DNA from: Macrococcus lamae
GTDB lineage: Bacteria; Bacillota; Bacilli; Staphylococcales; Staphylococcaceae
Assembly: GCF_004359545.1 (NCBI RefSeq)
Contig: NZ_SCWB01000003.1
Coordinates: 1 to 64,000 of the forward strand
Length of the DNA: 64,000 bases
Direction: 5' to 3'
How positions within the stretch are numbered: the first letter of the stretch is position 1; each line of letters starts with the position of its first letter. The notes under the pieces were generated by a model, which saw only the letters and a program-made list of their open reading frames with translations, had not been told where the DNA came from and did not search any database. Shown piece by piece: positions 28,478 to 36,250 of the stretch. A program made the translations under genes and the position numbers.

Positions 28478-29638
28478 TTATTGTGCTAACTTATAAATTT
28501 CAACCACATCTTCTCGGTTCAGTTGATAGAAGTTACCAAATGGTCCATTGAATAAAGTTTTATCTGCAAAAATTTCGAAATCTGATTCTGGAATATCAAA
28601 TTCACTTAAGCTGGAAGGCGCTCCAATTGATTTCCAGTAATCAGTGATGCCTTTAATACCGGCCTGGACTTTTTCTTCCTGAGATAAAGATGAATCAGCA
28701 TCGAACACGTCTTCAGCAAACTGGGCGAAGCGCTCCGGTGATTTTCGGCTGACATGACTCATCCATGCAGGGAATAACACTGCAAGCCCTGCTCCGTGTG
28801 CGATATCATGAACGGCACTGACTGCATGTTCGATGTTATGAGTCGCCCAGTCACCGTTATAACCCATACGCATGAAGCCATTTAAAGCAACTGTTGCACC
28901 AAGCATCAGTGTCTCACGTGCCTCATAGTTTTCAGGATCATTCTGCACGACTCGTCCAGCTTTCATGATTTCCTTCATCACGCCTGCAATCATGGCATCA
29001 CCGACCGCACTATTATCTGCTTCATTGAAGTACTGCTCAAGCAAGTGACTCATTGAATCAACAATACCATTGACTGTCTGATTTTTAGGTAACGTATAAG
29101 TGACTTCAGGATTAAGCAATGAGAATTTAGGAAAAACAAGCGGAGAACCCCACCCTAGTTTTTCATTAGTTTCCCAGTTTGTGATGACACTCCCTGAGTT
29201 CATTTCAGAACCTGTCGCTGCAATCGTTAAAATGGTACCGAATGGCACAGCTGACGTTGGAATGACTTCACGTTTGACAATTTTCCATGGGTCTTCATCA
29301 ATAGTGCTGGCTGCTGAGATTAATTTAGTGCCATCGATGACGCTGCCGCCACCGACTGCAAGAATGAAATCGATATTATTTTCTTTAACAAGCTGCACCC
29401 CTTTTTTCACTGTAGAAAGACGTGGGTTCGGCTCAATTCCCTCTAGTTCAAATACTTCATAACTTTCAAGCAGTTGCATGACACGGTCGTATAGACCTGT
29501 CCGTTTAATACTGCCGCCACCATAAGTAATCAGCACTTTAGTGCCTGTTGTAAACTGTCTGATCATGTCCGGCAGTTTTTCAATGCTGTCCTTACCGAAA
29601 ACGAGTTGAGTCGGATTATAGAATGTAAAAGAATTCAT
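28478..29638 (-). CDS. Iron-containing alcohol dehydrogenase (YugJ/butanol dehydrogenase type)
   Basis: The 386-residue protein belongs to the group III alcohol dehydrogenases. It has the NAD(P) glycine-rich stretch GGGSVIDGTKLIS (about 96-108), the T-rich loop PFGTILTIAATGSEMN, and the metal-binding Asp and His residues in GIVDSMSHLLEQYF (about 193-206) and HDIAHGAGLAVLFPAW (about 268-283). The substrate is probably an aldehyde or short alcohol, as for the Bdh/YugJ/YugK branch. ATG 29636-29638 is preferred over the adjacent upstream GTG by its six-base distance from GGAGG. It is last in the rocA-rocD-gudB strand but has its own upstream terminator. Confidence 0.88.
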   Translation of the reverse strand: MNSFTFYNPTQLVFGKDSIEKLPDMIRQFTTGTKVLITYGGGSIKRTGLYDRVMQLLESYEVFELEGIEPNPRLSTVKKGVQLVKENNIDFILAVGGGSVIDGTKLISAASTIDEDPWKIVKREVIPTSAVPFGTILTIAATGSEMNSGSVITNWETNEKLGWGSPLVFPKFSLLNPEVTYTLPKNQTVNGIVDSMSHLLEQYFNEADNSAVGDAMIAGVMKEIMKAGRVVQNDPENYEARETLMLGATVALNGFMRMGYNGDWATHNIEHAVSAVHDIAHGAGLAVLFPAWMSHVSRKSPERFAQFAEDVFDADSSLSQEEKVQAGIKGITDYWKSIGAPSSLSEFDIPESDFEIFADKTLFNGPFGNFYQLNREDVVEIYKLAQ

Positions 29639-29713
29639 CACTTACCTCCATTAGTTGATAATCATAAGTTTATTACTTCTGACTCATCTCTCCTATCAAT
29701 ATGCTCATATATG

Positions 29714-29747
29714 ATAAAAAATGGCGTACTTACTTTAGTAAGTACGC
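29714..29747 (-). terminator. Terminator of gudB
   Basis: Ten-base perfect stem GCGTACTTAC / GTAAGTACGC with a TTTA loop, followed on the minus strand by ATTTTTT. Confidence 0.92.
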
Positions 29748-29753
29748 TGTTAC

Positions 29754-30998
29754 TTATGCCCATCCACGGTAACGTGCAGCTTCTGCTGTTCGTTTGATAC
29801 CGATGATGTAAGCCGCAAGTCTCATATCAATTTTACGGTTTTCGGATAATGTATAGATTGCATCAAATGCTTTCACTAATTTCTCGCGTAGTTTCTCGTT
29901 GACTTCTTCTTCAGTCCAGTAATAACCTTGATTATTTTGTACCCATTCGAAGTAAGAAACCGTGACACCACCGGCGCTGGCAAGAACATCAGGTACTAAC
30001 AGTATACCGCGGTCAGTAAGTATTTTTGTCGCTTCCATTGTTGTTGGTCCATTTGCTGCTTCAACAACGATATCCGCTTTAATATCATTAGCATTATCTT
30101 CAGTAATCTGATTGGAGATGGCTGCTGGAACAAGAATATCACAATCTAACTCAAACAACTCTTTGTTAGTGATGGTATCATCGAACAAGTTAGTCACTGT
30201 ACCAAAGCTGTCCCGACGGTCGAGCAGATAATCAATATCCAAACCATTCGGATCGTGAAGCGCACCGTGTGCATCAGAAATACCTACGACTTTAGCTCCC
30301 GCATCATATAAGAATTTAGCAAGGAAGCTTCCAGCGTTACCGAACCCTTGAATAACGACCCGTGAATCTTTAACCGTTTTGCCGCGGCGTTTCGCTGCTT
30401 CTTCAATGGCAATAACAACCCCCAAGGCAGTAGAACGGTCACGTCCTTGTGAACCGCCCAGCACAATCGGTTTACCCGTAATAAATCCTGGAGAATTGAA
30501 TTCATCCATCTTACTGTATTCATCCATCATCCACGCCATAATTTGTGAATTAGTGAATACATCTGGTGCCGGAATATCTTTAGTAGGTCCAACAATCTGC
30601 GAAATGGCGCGAACATAGCCACGGCTTAAGCGCTCTACTTCGTGAATGCTCATCTGGCGAGGATCGCAGACAATTCCCCCTTTACCGCCGCCGTAAGGTA
30701 AATCAACAATTCCACACTTGAGTGTCATCCACATTGAAAGTGCTTTAACTTCATCTTCATCAACGTCAGGATGGAAACGCACGCCACCTTTAGTTGGGCC
30801 GACCGCATCATTATGCTGTGCTCTGTAGCCAGTAAAAGTTTTCACTGTACCGTCATCCATACGGACTGGTATTCTAACAGTCAGTAAACGCATCGGTTCT
30901 TTTACTAAGTCGTACATACCTTCGTCAAAACCAAGTTTGTCTAATGCTTCTTTAATAATCACCTGAGTTGATGATACTAAGTTTAAATGTTCCATCAT
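29754..30998 (-). CDS. gudB: NAD-specific glutamate dehydrogenase
   Basis: Converts glutamate to 2-oxoglutarate and ammonia, feeding carbon from glutamate, proline and ornithine into the TCA cycle. The 414-residue protein has the glutamate-binding PYGGGKGGI (about 97-105) with the catalytic Lys, GPTKDIPAPDV (about 144), and the NAD Rossmann motif VIQGFGNAGS (about 212-221). It has the size of the S. aureus catabolic enzyme (GudB/RocG). A perfect CcpA cre lies 85-100 bases upstream, and rocD-rocA lie upstream on the same strand, consistent with a catabolic route under carbon control. Confidence 0.95.
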   Translation of the reverse strand: MMEHLNLVSSTQVIIKEALDKLGFDEGMYDLVKEPMRLLTVRIPVRMDDGTVKTFTGYRAQHNDAVGPTKGGVRFHPDVDEDEVKALSMWMTLKCGIVDLPYGGGKGGIVCDPRQMSIHEVERLSRGYVRAISQIVGPTKDIPAPDVFTNSQIMAWMMDEYSKMDEFNSPGFITGKPIVLGGSQGRDRSTALGVVIAIEEAAKRRGKTVKDSRVVIQGFGNAGSFLAKFLYDAGAKVVGISDAHGALHDPNGLDIDYLLDRRDSFGTVTNLFDDTITNKELFELDCDILVPAAISNQITEDNANDIKADIVVEAANGPTTMEATKILTDRGILLVPDVLASAGGVTVSYFEWVQNNQGYYWTEEEVNEKLREKLVKAFDAIYTLSENRKIDMRLAAYIIGIKRTAEAARYRGWA

Positions 30999-31083
30999 TA
31001 TCCTATCCGCCTCTTTTTAAAATAATTATTCGTTAATCATTGTAACACAATGACCCATAAATTAAATGGTTTAAATTAAAATT

Positions 31084-31098
31084 TTGAAAACGCTATCA
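31084..31098. promoter_or_regulatory. CcpA cre site upstream of gudB
   Basis: TTGAAAACGCTATCA fits the cre consensus WTGNAANCGNWNNCW at every defined position. It lies just after the rocD stop and upstream of a TACAAT candidate -10 box for gudB, so CcpA would repress gudB in glucose. The consensus match is direct; regulation is inferred. Confidence 0.85.
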
Positions 31099-31103
31099 AA
31101 TAA

Positions 31104-32297
31104 TTATTTTGTAAATACCTGCTTTACTTGTTCGATAGCCCAGTCAAGATCTTCTTTCGAAATAACTAAAGGCGGAGCAAAACGAATCACTGTATCATGT
31201 GTTTCTTTACATAATAAACCGAGTTCTTTTAACTGTTCGCAGTATGGTCGTGCATTTTCAGTCAGCTCTACTCCAATGAACAGGCCGCGTCCACGCACAT
31301 CTTTGATGACAGGATTATCAATTTTCTTAAGCTCTGATTTAAAATATTCGCCGAGTTCATTTGATCGTTCAGCAAGATTTTCATCAATTAGAACATCTAA
31401 TGCTGCAATCGATACTGCACAGGCAAGCGGGTTTCCTCCGAATGTTGAACCGTGAGAACCTGCATTAAATACTTCAAGGACTTCTTTATCCGCCAGCACA
31501 CATGATATCGGGAAAACACCTCCACCAAGAGCTTTGCCTAGAATATACATATCAGGTTCTACATCATCCCAGCTTGTAGCAAAGAATTTACCTGAACGAC
31601 ATAATCCAGCTTGAATCTCGTCTGCAATAAATAATACATTATTGTCATCACATACTTGACGTACCTGTTTCAAAAATCCTTCTTGCGGAATATTGATACC
31701 CGCTTCCCCTTGAATTGGTTCAAGCAGAACCGCCGCAGTATTAGGAGTAATAGCTGCTTTAATCTGTTCGATATCCCCGAAATCTACTAGTTTGAAACCG
31801 CCGAGCAATGGACCGTAACCGCGCTGATATTCTGCTTCGCTAGAAAGTGAGACTGCTGCCATTGTACGTCCGTGGAAATTGCCTTTCATTGCGATGATTT
31901 CAGCTTGATTATCAGCTACACCTTTTACTTGATATGCCCAGCGACGTGCTGCTTTAATGGCTGTTTCTACTGCTTCGGCACCTGTATTCATCGGCAGAGC
32001 CATTTCTTTGTTTGCGAGTTTACAGATTTTTTCATACCAAGGTCCAAGCTTATCACTATGGAAGGCACGTGACGTTAATGTTACACGGTCAGCCTGGTCT
32101 TTTAATGCCTGGACGATTTTTGGATGTCTATGCCCTTGATTGACTGCAGAGTATGCTGATAGCATATCCATATATTTGTTACCTTCAGGATCAGTTACCC
32201 ATACACCTTCTGCTTCTGAAATAACGATCGGCAGTGGATGGTAGTTTGGTGCACCGTAGTGATTTGTCTGTTCGATGATTTCTGTTGATTGAGTCAT
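31104..32297 (-). CDS. rocD: Ornithine aminotransferase
   Basis: PLP enzyme that transfers the delta-amino group of ornithine to 2-oxoglutarate, giving glutamate-5-semialdehyde and glutamate. The 397-residue class III aminotransferase has [15 protein letters not shown] (about 105-119), the PLP aspartate in [11 protein letters not shown] (about 226-236) and the Schiff-base Lys in [12 protein letters not shown] (about 255). The ATG at 32295-32297 follows AAGGGG; an in-frame ATG 33 bases upstream overlaps the intergenic hairpin and lacks a site. It lies between rocA and gudB. Confidence 0.95.
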   Translation of the reverse strand: MTQSTEIIEQTNHYGAPNYHPLPIVISEAEGVWVTDPEGNKYMDMLSAYSAVNQGHRHPKIVQALKDQADRVTLTSRAFHSDKLGPWYEKICKLANKEMALPMNTGAEAVETAIKAARRWAYQVKGVADNQAEIIAMKGNFHGRTMAAVSLSSEAEYQRGYGPLLGGFKLVDFGDIEQIKAAITPNTAAVLLEPIQGEAGINIPQEGFLKQVRQVCDDNNVLFIADEIQAGLCRSGKFFATSWDDVEPDMYILGKALGGGVFPISCVLADKEVLEVFNAGSHGSTFGGNPLACAVSIAALDVLIDENLAERSNELGEYFKSELKKIDNPVIKDVRGRGLFIGVELTENARPYCEQLKELGLLCKETHDTVIRFAPPLVISKEDLDWAIEQVKQVFTK

Positions 32298-32314
32298 GTT
32301 AATCCCCTTTTCAT

Positions 32315-32343
32315 TAAAACAGTAGTGCATAGAGCACTACTGT
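32315..32343 (-). terminator. Intergenic hairpin between rocA and rocD
   Basis: Perfect nine-base stem ACAGTAGTG / CACTACTGT followed on the minus strand by TTTTAATG, then the rocD ribosome binding site. The T-run is short, so it may give partial read-through and lower rocD relative to rocA. Confidence 0.7.
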
Positions 32344-32353
32344 CATTGATTTT

Positions 32354-33898
32354 TTATAACATTTCTGAAGTTGTACGACCTTGCATATGAAGAACTAAGT
32401 AGTCAGGACCGCCCGCTTTAGAATCTGTACCGGACATTTTGAAGCCGCCGAATGGCTGGTAGCCAACAATTGCACCAGTACATCCACGGTTGAAGTAAAG
32501 ATTACCGACCATGAAGTCACGACGTGCTTCTTCTAAATGTTCACGGTTGTTTGTAATGACAGCCCCTGTTAAACCATAATCCGTTGCATTTGCAAAATTA
32601 ATCGCTTCAGTGAAGTCTTTCGCTTTAGCAATACCTACAACTGGTCCGAAGATTTCTTCTTTCATGATGCGGTCATCATGCTTAAGGTCAACGAATACAG
32701 TCGGGTTAACGAAGTTACCGACTGATTCATCAGTCGTTCCGCCGACAAGAAGTCTGCCCTCCTGTTTGCCGATTTCGATATATTCCTTAATTTTATTCAG
32801 AGATTTGTCATCGATAACAGGTCCCATGAAGTGTTCATTTGTTTCTGGATTACCTGCTGATAATTTTTCAGTTTTTTCTTTGACTTTAGCAACTACTTCA
32901 TCATAGACATCTTCTAGAATGATTGCACGCGAACATGCCGAACATTTCTGTCCGGAGAAACCGAATGCTGACTTCACGATTGATTCTGCTGCCAGCTCAA
33001 GATCAGCTTCTGAATCAACGACGATTGTATCTTTACCGCCCATTTCAGCGATAACACGTTTAAGGTTCAGTTGACCTTCGTGTACTTGTGCTGCACGTTC
33101 GTAGATGTGGACACCAACGTCACGAGAACCTGTAAATGAGATGAAACGTGTATCAACATGATCCACGATGAAGTCACCGATATCACGTGATGAACCTGGG
33201 ATAAAGTTGACAACCCCTTTAGGCATACCCGCTTCTTCTAATACTTCCATGAACTTATAAGCCACCACTAACGTGTTTGAAGATGGTTTAAGGAGTACTG
33301 TGTTACCTGTAACAAGGGGTGCCACGGTTGTTCCTGCCATAATTGCCAGCGGGAAGTTCCAGGGAGAGATCACGACGCCTACACCGAGTGGAATATAATC
33401 GTAACGATTGAATTCGCCCGGACGGCTTTCTACTTTCACTCCGTCTTTAATACGTAGCATTTCACGACCATAGAACTCAAGGAAATCGATCGCTTCAGCA
33501 GTATCTGCATCAGCTTCGTTCCAAGGTTTACCTGCTTCTTTAACCATAATTGCAGAGAACTCAAATTTACGGCGACGAAGGATTGCAGCCGCGCGGAATA
33601 GAATATCTGCACGCATTTTTGGATCTGATTTTCTCCATGTTTCAAATGTCTCTTTTGCGATTTCCATTGCTTGTTCGGCATGTTCTTGAGTCGCTTTAGA
33701 AACATTACCGATCGTTTCTTCTCTATTAGACGGATTATATGAACGTACTTTATCTTCTGTCATGATACGCTCTCCACCGATGATAAGTGGATAATCCTGA
33801 CCTAAGTAACCATTTACAGTTTCGAGACCTTTCTTCATTGCCTGTTGATTTTCTTCTACAGTGAAATCAGTGAATGGTTCATGCTTATAGGGAATCAT
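32354..33898 (-). CDS. rocA: L-glutamate gamma-semialdehyde dehydrogenase
   Basis: Oxidises glutamate-5-semialdehyde (delta-1-pyrroline-5-carboxylate) to glutamate with NAD in proline, ornithine and arginine breakdown. The 514-residue aldehyde dehydrogenase has the NAD site SFTGSRDVG (about 245), the general-base Glu in AEMGGKD (about 286) and the catalytic Cys in [13 protein letters not shown] (about 320). Length matches RocA/PutC-type P5C dehydrogenases of Firmicutes. It is the first gene of the roc group; its leader has a palindrome over the -35 region and a small hairpin. Confidence 0.96.
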   Translation of the reverse strand: MIPYKHEPFTDFTVEENQQAMKKGLETVNGYLGQDYPLIIGGERIMTEDKVRSYNPSNREETIGNVSKATQEHAEQAMEIAKETFETWRKSDPKMRADILFRAAAILRRRKFEFSAIMVKEAGKPWNEADADTAEAIDFLEFYGREMLRIKDGVKVESRPGEFNRYDYIPLGVGVVISPWNFPLAIMAGTTVAPLVTGNTVLLKPSSNTLVVAYKFMEVLEEAGMPKGVVNFIPGSSRDIGDFIVDHVDTRFISFTGSRDVGVHIYERAAQVHEGQLNLKRVIAEMGGKDTIVVDSEADLELAAESIVKSAFGFSGQKCSACSRAIILEDVYDEVVAKVKEKTEKLSAGNPETNEHFMGPVIDDKSLNKIKEYIEIGKQEGRLLVGGTTDESVGNFVNPTVFVDLKHDDRIMKEEIFGPVVGIAKAKDFTEAINFANATDYGLTGAVITNNREHLEEARRDFMVGNLYFNRGCTGAIVGYQPFGGFKMSGTDSKAGGPDYLVLHMQGRTTSEML

Positions 33899-33918
33899 TA
33901 TAGTACCTCCTTGAAATT

Positions 33919-33934
33919 GGGTTTAAGAAAACCC
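33919..33934 (-). other. Small hairpin in the rocA leader
   Basis: GGGTTT / AAACCC separated by four bases lies between the candidate rocA promoter and its AAGGAGG ribosome binding site. It could be a transcript-stabilising or regulatory stem. Confidence 0.45.
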
Positions 33935-33945
33935 TTACACCATCT

Positions 33946-33974
33946 ATAATGAACAAAAATTGAACGAAGTTCAA
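33946..33974 (-). promoter_or_regulatory. Candidate rocA promoter with palindromic operator
   Basis: On the minus strand TTGAAC (-35) and CATTAT (-10) are 17 bases apart. The -35 is the left arm of the perfect inverted repeat TTGAACTTCGTTCAA (33960-33974), a likely repressor or activator site. The bound regulator is not identifiable; the arms do not match the cre consensus. Confidence 0.55.
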
Positions 33975-34062
33975 CCCCTTTACTACTAATTCTTTGATAA
34001 AAAATTTTTATACAAATAACTGTATAAAGTTCTAGTATTTTTTATATAAAGTGAATAAAAAT

Positions 34063-34102
34063 AACACATCAGCAGAATGTGATCTCATTCTGCTGATGTG
34101 TT
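34063..34102 (-). terminator. Strong terminator overlapping the S1-protein stop codon
   Basis: A perfect 17-base stem (AACACATCAGCAGAATG and its complement) with a six-base loop begins within the stop codon of the S1-domain gene and is followed on the minus strand by ATTTTTATT. Confidence 0.9.
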
Positions 34103-34478
34103 ACTGTAGACGTTTTGCCCTTGCTACCCATTCCGGTAGTTTCTGCCGTAACGATTCAAATCCGATGGAATCAGAGTGTTTAAGTTCTTCCAGCACAGAT
34201 TTTTTCTCTTTTTTCCGTTCATGCCGTTTAAAATAATCATTTTCCTTTAATGATAAATTAAGTTTACCGTCTTCTGAAACTTCAATGACTTTCGCTTTAA
34301 CAATCTGTCCGACAGTCAGAAATAAGTTCAGGTTATGAATATAATCATTCATAACTTCAGAGATGTGAATTAAGCCTTCTACATGATCCGGAGTTTCAAC
34401 AAAGGCACCATATGGCTGAATGCCAGTCACTTTAACTTTAATGAACTGACCTTTTTTATATTGGTTTTTCAATGCCAT
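34101..34478 (-). CDS. S1-domain RNA-binding protein (YugI/CvfD type)
   Basis: A 125-residue protein with one S1 domain (about 6-75): QFIKVKVTGIQPYGAFVE, HVEGLIHISEV and VKAKVIEVSEDGKLNLSLK. The C-terminus is basic and then ends in a conserved-looking helix with ESLRQKLPEWVARA. Relatives include the general stress protein YugI of B. subtilis and the post-transcriptional regulator CvfD. ATG 34476-34478 (MALKNQ) is preferred over the upstream GTG, which lies inside the GAGGAGGG ribosome binding site. Confidence 0.85.
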   Translation of the reverse strand: MALKNQYKKGQFIKVKVTGIQPYGAFVETPDHVEGLIHISEVMNDYIHNLNLFLTVGQIVKAKVIEVSEDGKLNLSLKENDYFKRHERKKEKKSVLEELKHSDSIGFESLRQKLPEWVARAKRLQ

Positions 34479-34538
34479 GTCCCTCCTCACTATTAATATA
34501 TAAAGTTTAACATATCGGAGTTAAAATGGCTCATTGTT

Positions 34539-34793
34539 CTATAACATACATTGCTGATTAAGATGGTCAACCTCGTTCAGTATACGATTGATGTCTGCAG
34601 ATGCAAGATGCTGGTCAAAGCTGAACTGATAGATCTGCTGAATACGCTTCACAGTTTTATCGCGATCATATTTCTGATGGATAATGTCCATGCAGTCATA
34701 GATTTCCTGGTCACCCATTGTCACGTCTTCAAAATTCATAGGGTTCCATCCGGCAAGTAATTTATAAAGTTCAATATTAAAGTCAGCGTTCAT
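34539..34793 (-). CDS. DUF1871 family protein
   Basis: An 84-residue acidic protein with LLAGWNPMNF at about 11-20 and a central helix with IYDCMDIIHQKYD, which fits the small DUF1871 (YugE-like) family of unknown function. The ATG at 34791-34793 lies eight bases after GGAGA; an upstream in-frame GTG overlaps that site and is rejected. Its start overlaps the end of the upstream 66-residue gene by 11 bases, so the pair is coupled. Confidence 0.65.
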   Translation of the reverse strand: MNADFNIELYKLLAGWNPMNFEDVTMGDQEIYDCMDIIHQKYDRDKTVKRIQQIYQFSFDQHLASADINRILNEVDHLNQQCML

Positions 34794-34983
34794 TGTGCAG
34801 TTCTCCACTTTCCAGTCGTCTCATTACATCTTTCTCAAATGCTTCCATCTTTGCTTCTTCTTTGGAAGAATGCCGTTTAAAAAGACGATAAGCGAAGTAA
34901 GCAAGCAGCATAAAGCAGAATAATGTAATACCTGCTGGAATGTATTCCATCTTATTTTCGGGGAAATAGAGAAAGTCCATCAT
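34783..34983 (-). CDS. Small single-pass membrane protein, unrecognised
   Basis: A 66-residue protein with one membrane segment (about 16-34) and a charged cytoplasmic tail (KRHSSKEEAKMEAFEKDVMRR). An AGGAG site lies about 11 bases upstream of the first of two ATGs. It is coupled to the following DUF1871 gene. No family recognised; it may be specific to Staphylococcaceae. Confidence 0.6.
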   Translation of the reverse strand: MMDFLYFPENKMEYIPAGITLFCFMLLAYFAYRLFKRHSSKEEAKMEAFEKDVMRRLESGELHNER

Positions 34984-35030
34984 TGTTTATCACGCTCCTA
35001 ATCCATCAAATTATAGCATGTCAAAAATAT

Positions 35031-35070
35031 AAAAAAATCAATAAGTCATGAACATTTCATGACTTATTGA
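35031..35070 (-). terminator. Terminator of ppiB
   Basis: Stem TCAATAAGTCATG / CATGACTTATTGA with a seven-base loop, followed on the minus strand by TTTTTTT. Confidence 0.92.
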
Positions 35071-35079
35071 TTCAATTGA

Positions 35080-35673
35080 TTACTTTACAATATTAATTTT
35101 TTCGATGATGACATCTTCTACAGGTTTATCCTGAGGACCGACTTTAACGTCAGCAATTGTCTCCAGGACATCAAGTCCTTCGATGACCTGACCAAATACT
35201 GTGTGCTTCTGATCAAGCCAAGGAGTACCGCCTCGTTCCGCATATGCGTCAACGATTTCTTCCGGCCAGCCGCCTTGTTTTAGTTGTGACAGCATTTGTG
35301 CAGGCACCTGTTTCATCTGAACGACGAAAAATTGAGAGCCGTTTGTATTCGGACCCGCATTAGCCATAGAAAGTGCACCGTATAAATTAAATGCATTCAT
35401 TGAAAATTCATCTTCAAAAGAATCACCGTAGATGCTCTCTCCGCCCATACCTGTTCCAGTAGGATCGCCGCCTTGAATCATAAAGTCATTGATGACACGG
35501 TGGAAAGTAATACCTTCATAATAACCTTTTTCAGCAAGCTGGATAAAGTTATCTACAGTTTTCGGTGCGATTTCTGGAAACAATTTTATTTTCATTGTCC
35601 CTTTTGTTGTGACCATGTCAACAACACGTTCATTTTCTGAAATTTCTGTATTTAATTGTGGAAAATTAGTCAT
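35080..35673 (-). CDS. ppiB: Cyclophilin-type peptidyl-prolyl cis-trans isomerase
   Basis: Catalyses cis-trans isomerisation of proline bonds. The 197-residue protein is a full cyclophilin domain with [19 protein letters not shown] (about 55-73), containing the catalytic Arg, then NTNGSQFFV (about 109-117) and [14 protein letters not shown] (about 161). An insertion of about 30 residues after the NGSQFFV motif ([18 protein letters not shown]) is shared by staphylococcal homologues. No signal peptide, so cytoplasmic. Divergent from kapB with only 62 bases between. Confidence 0.93.
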   Translation of the reverse strand: MTNFPQLNTEISENERVVDMVTTKGTMKIKLFPEIAPKTVDNFIQLAEKGYYEGITFHRVINDFMIQGGDPTGTGMGGESIYGDSFEDEFSMNAFNLYGALSMANAGPNTNGSQFFVVQMKQVPAQMLSQLKQGGWPEEIVDAYAERGGTPWLDQKHTVFGQVIEGLDVLETIADVKVGPQDKPVEDVIIEKINIVK

Positions 35674-35735
35674 GATAACTGCTCCTTCATGATATGATAA
35701 GTACCATAATATATTAACACAAAAGGAGGGATAAC

Positions 35736-36110
35736 ATGTATTATCAACTTTCTTTTAAAACTGGACGTTATATTGTAGAAAAAGTCAGTGAGCAGCAAAA
35801 TGGTATTGTCATCAAAATTATTGCTGTTTTGATTCATCCGAAGCAAGGAGACTTACATCATTCTCATGAGACAGAAACCTTTTTTCATGAGCGTAAAGCA
35901 CTTGCTCAATACGAAAAACGAGTTGTCAGTCCGAATCTTTTAAAACCTTATAGTGCCGAAGTACCAGCTTACAATGAGTCATTGCGTCAGGCAGTCATTG
36001 TAATGGAGAAAAAATTAGTTGAAGAAGACAGTGTGTTCAGCCATCTTGCACTGCAGAAAATGCAATCTTTAAAAGAAGAATATACTCATTATTACGGCAT
36101 CAATTTTTGA
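35736..36110 (+). CDS. kapB: Kinase-associated protein KapB
   Basis: A 124-residue protein with the KapB fold: [10 protein letters not shown] (about 8), [15 protein letters not shown] (about 27-41), [13 protein letters not shown] (about 49-61) and [16 protein letters not shown] (about 67). In B. subtilis KapB supports the sensor kinase KinB in sporulation; this organism group does not sporulate and no kinase gene is adjacent, so the role here is unknown. There is no lipobox despite the usual name 'lipoprotein B'. An AAGGAGGG site precedes the ATG. Confidence 0.82.
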   Translation: MYYQLSFKTGRYIVEKVSEQQNGIVIKIIAVLIHPKQGDLHHSHETETFFHERKALAQYEKRVVSPNLLKPYSAEVPAYNESLRQAVIVMEKKLVEEDSVFSHLALQKMQSLKEEYTHYYGINF

Positions 36111-36250
36111 CGATTTATTGAACGTTTAACTCACCAATCATCATTTCTTCTTATTTAATAATATAAGGACGTTCGTTGCAGTTAACCAGCTGATGTTATT
36201 TAAAGCATCAAGAATTTTCTGTATACTTAGTTTATCAAGGGAGGTCTATT

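Noticed and set aside
29100-29462. Open frame of 120 codons on the plus strand
   Set aside because: It is opposite the iron alcohol dehydrogenase, which has clear family motifs; the antisense frame has no support.
36111-36250. Promoter of the mnh operon
   Set aside because: Several weak -35/-10 combinations exist (for example TTGCAG with TTTAAA), none good enough to list.
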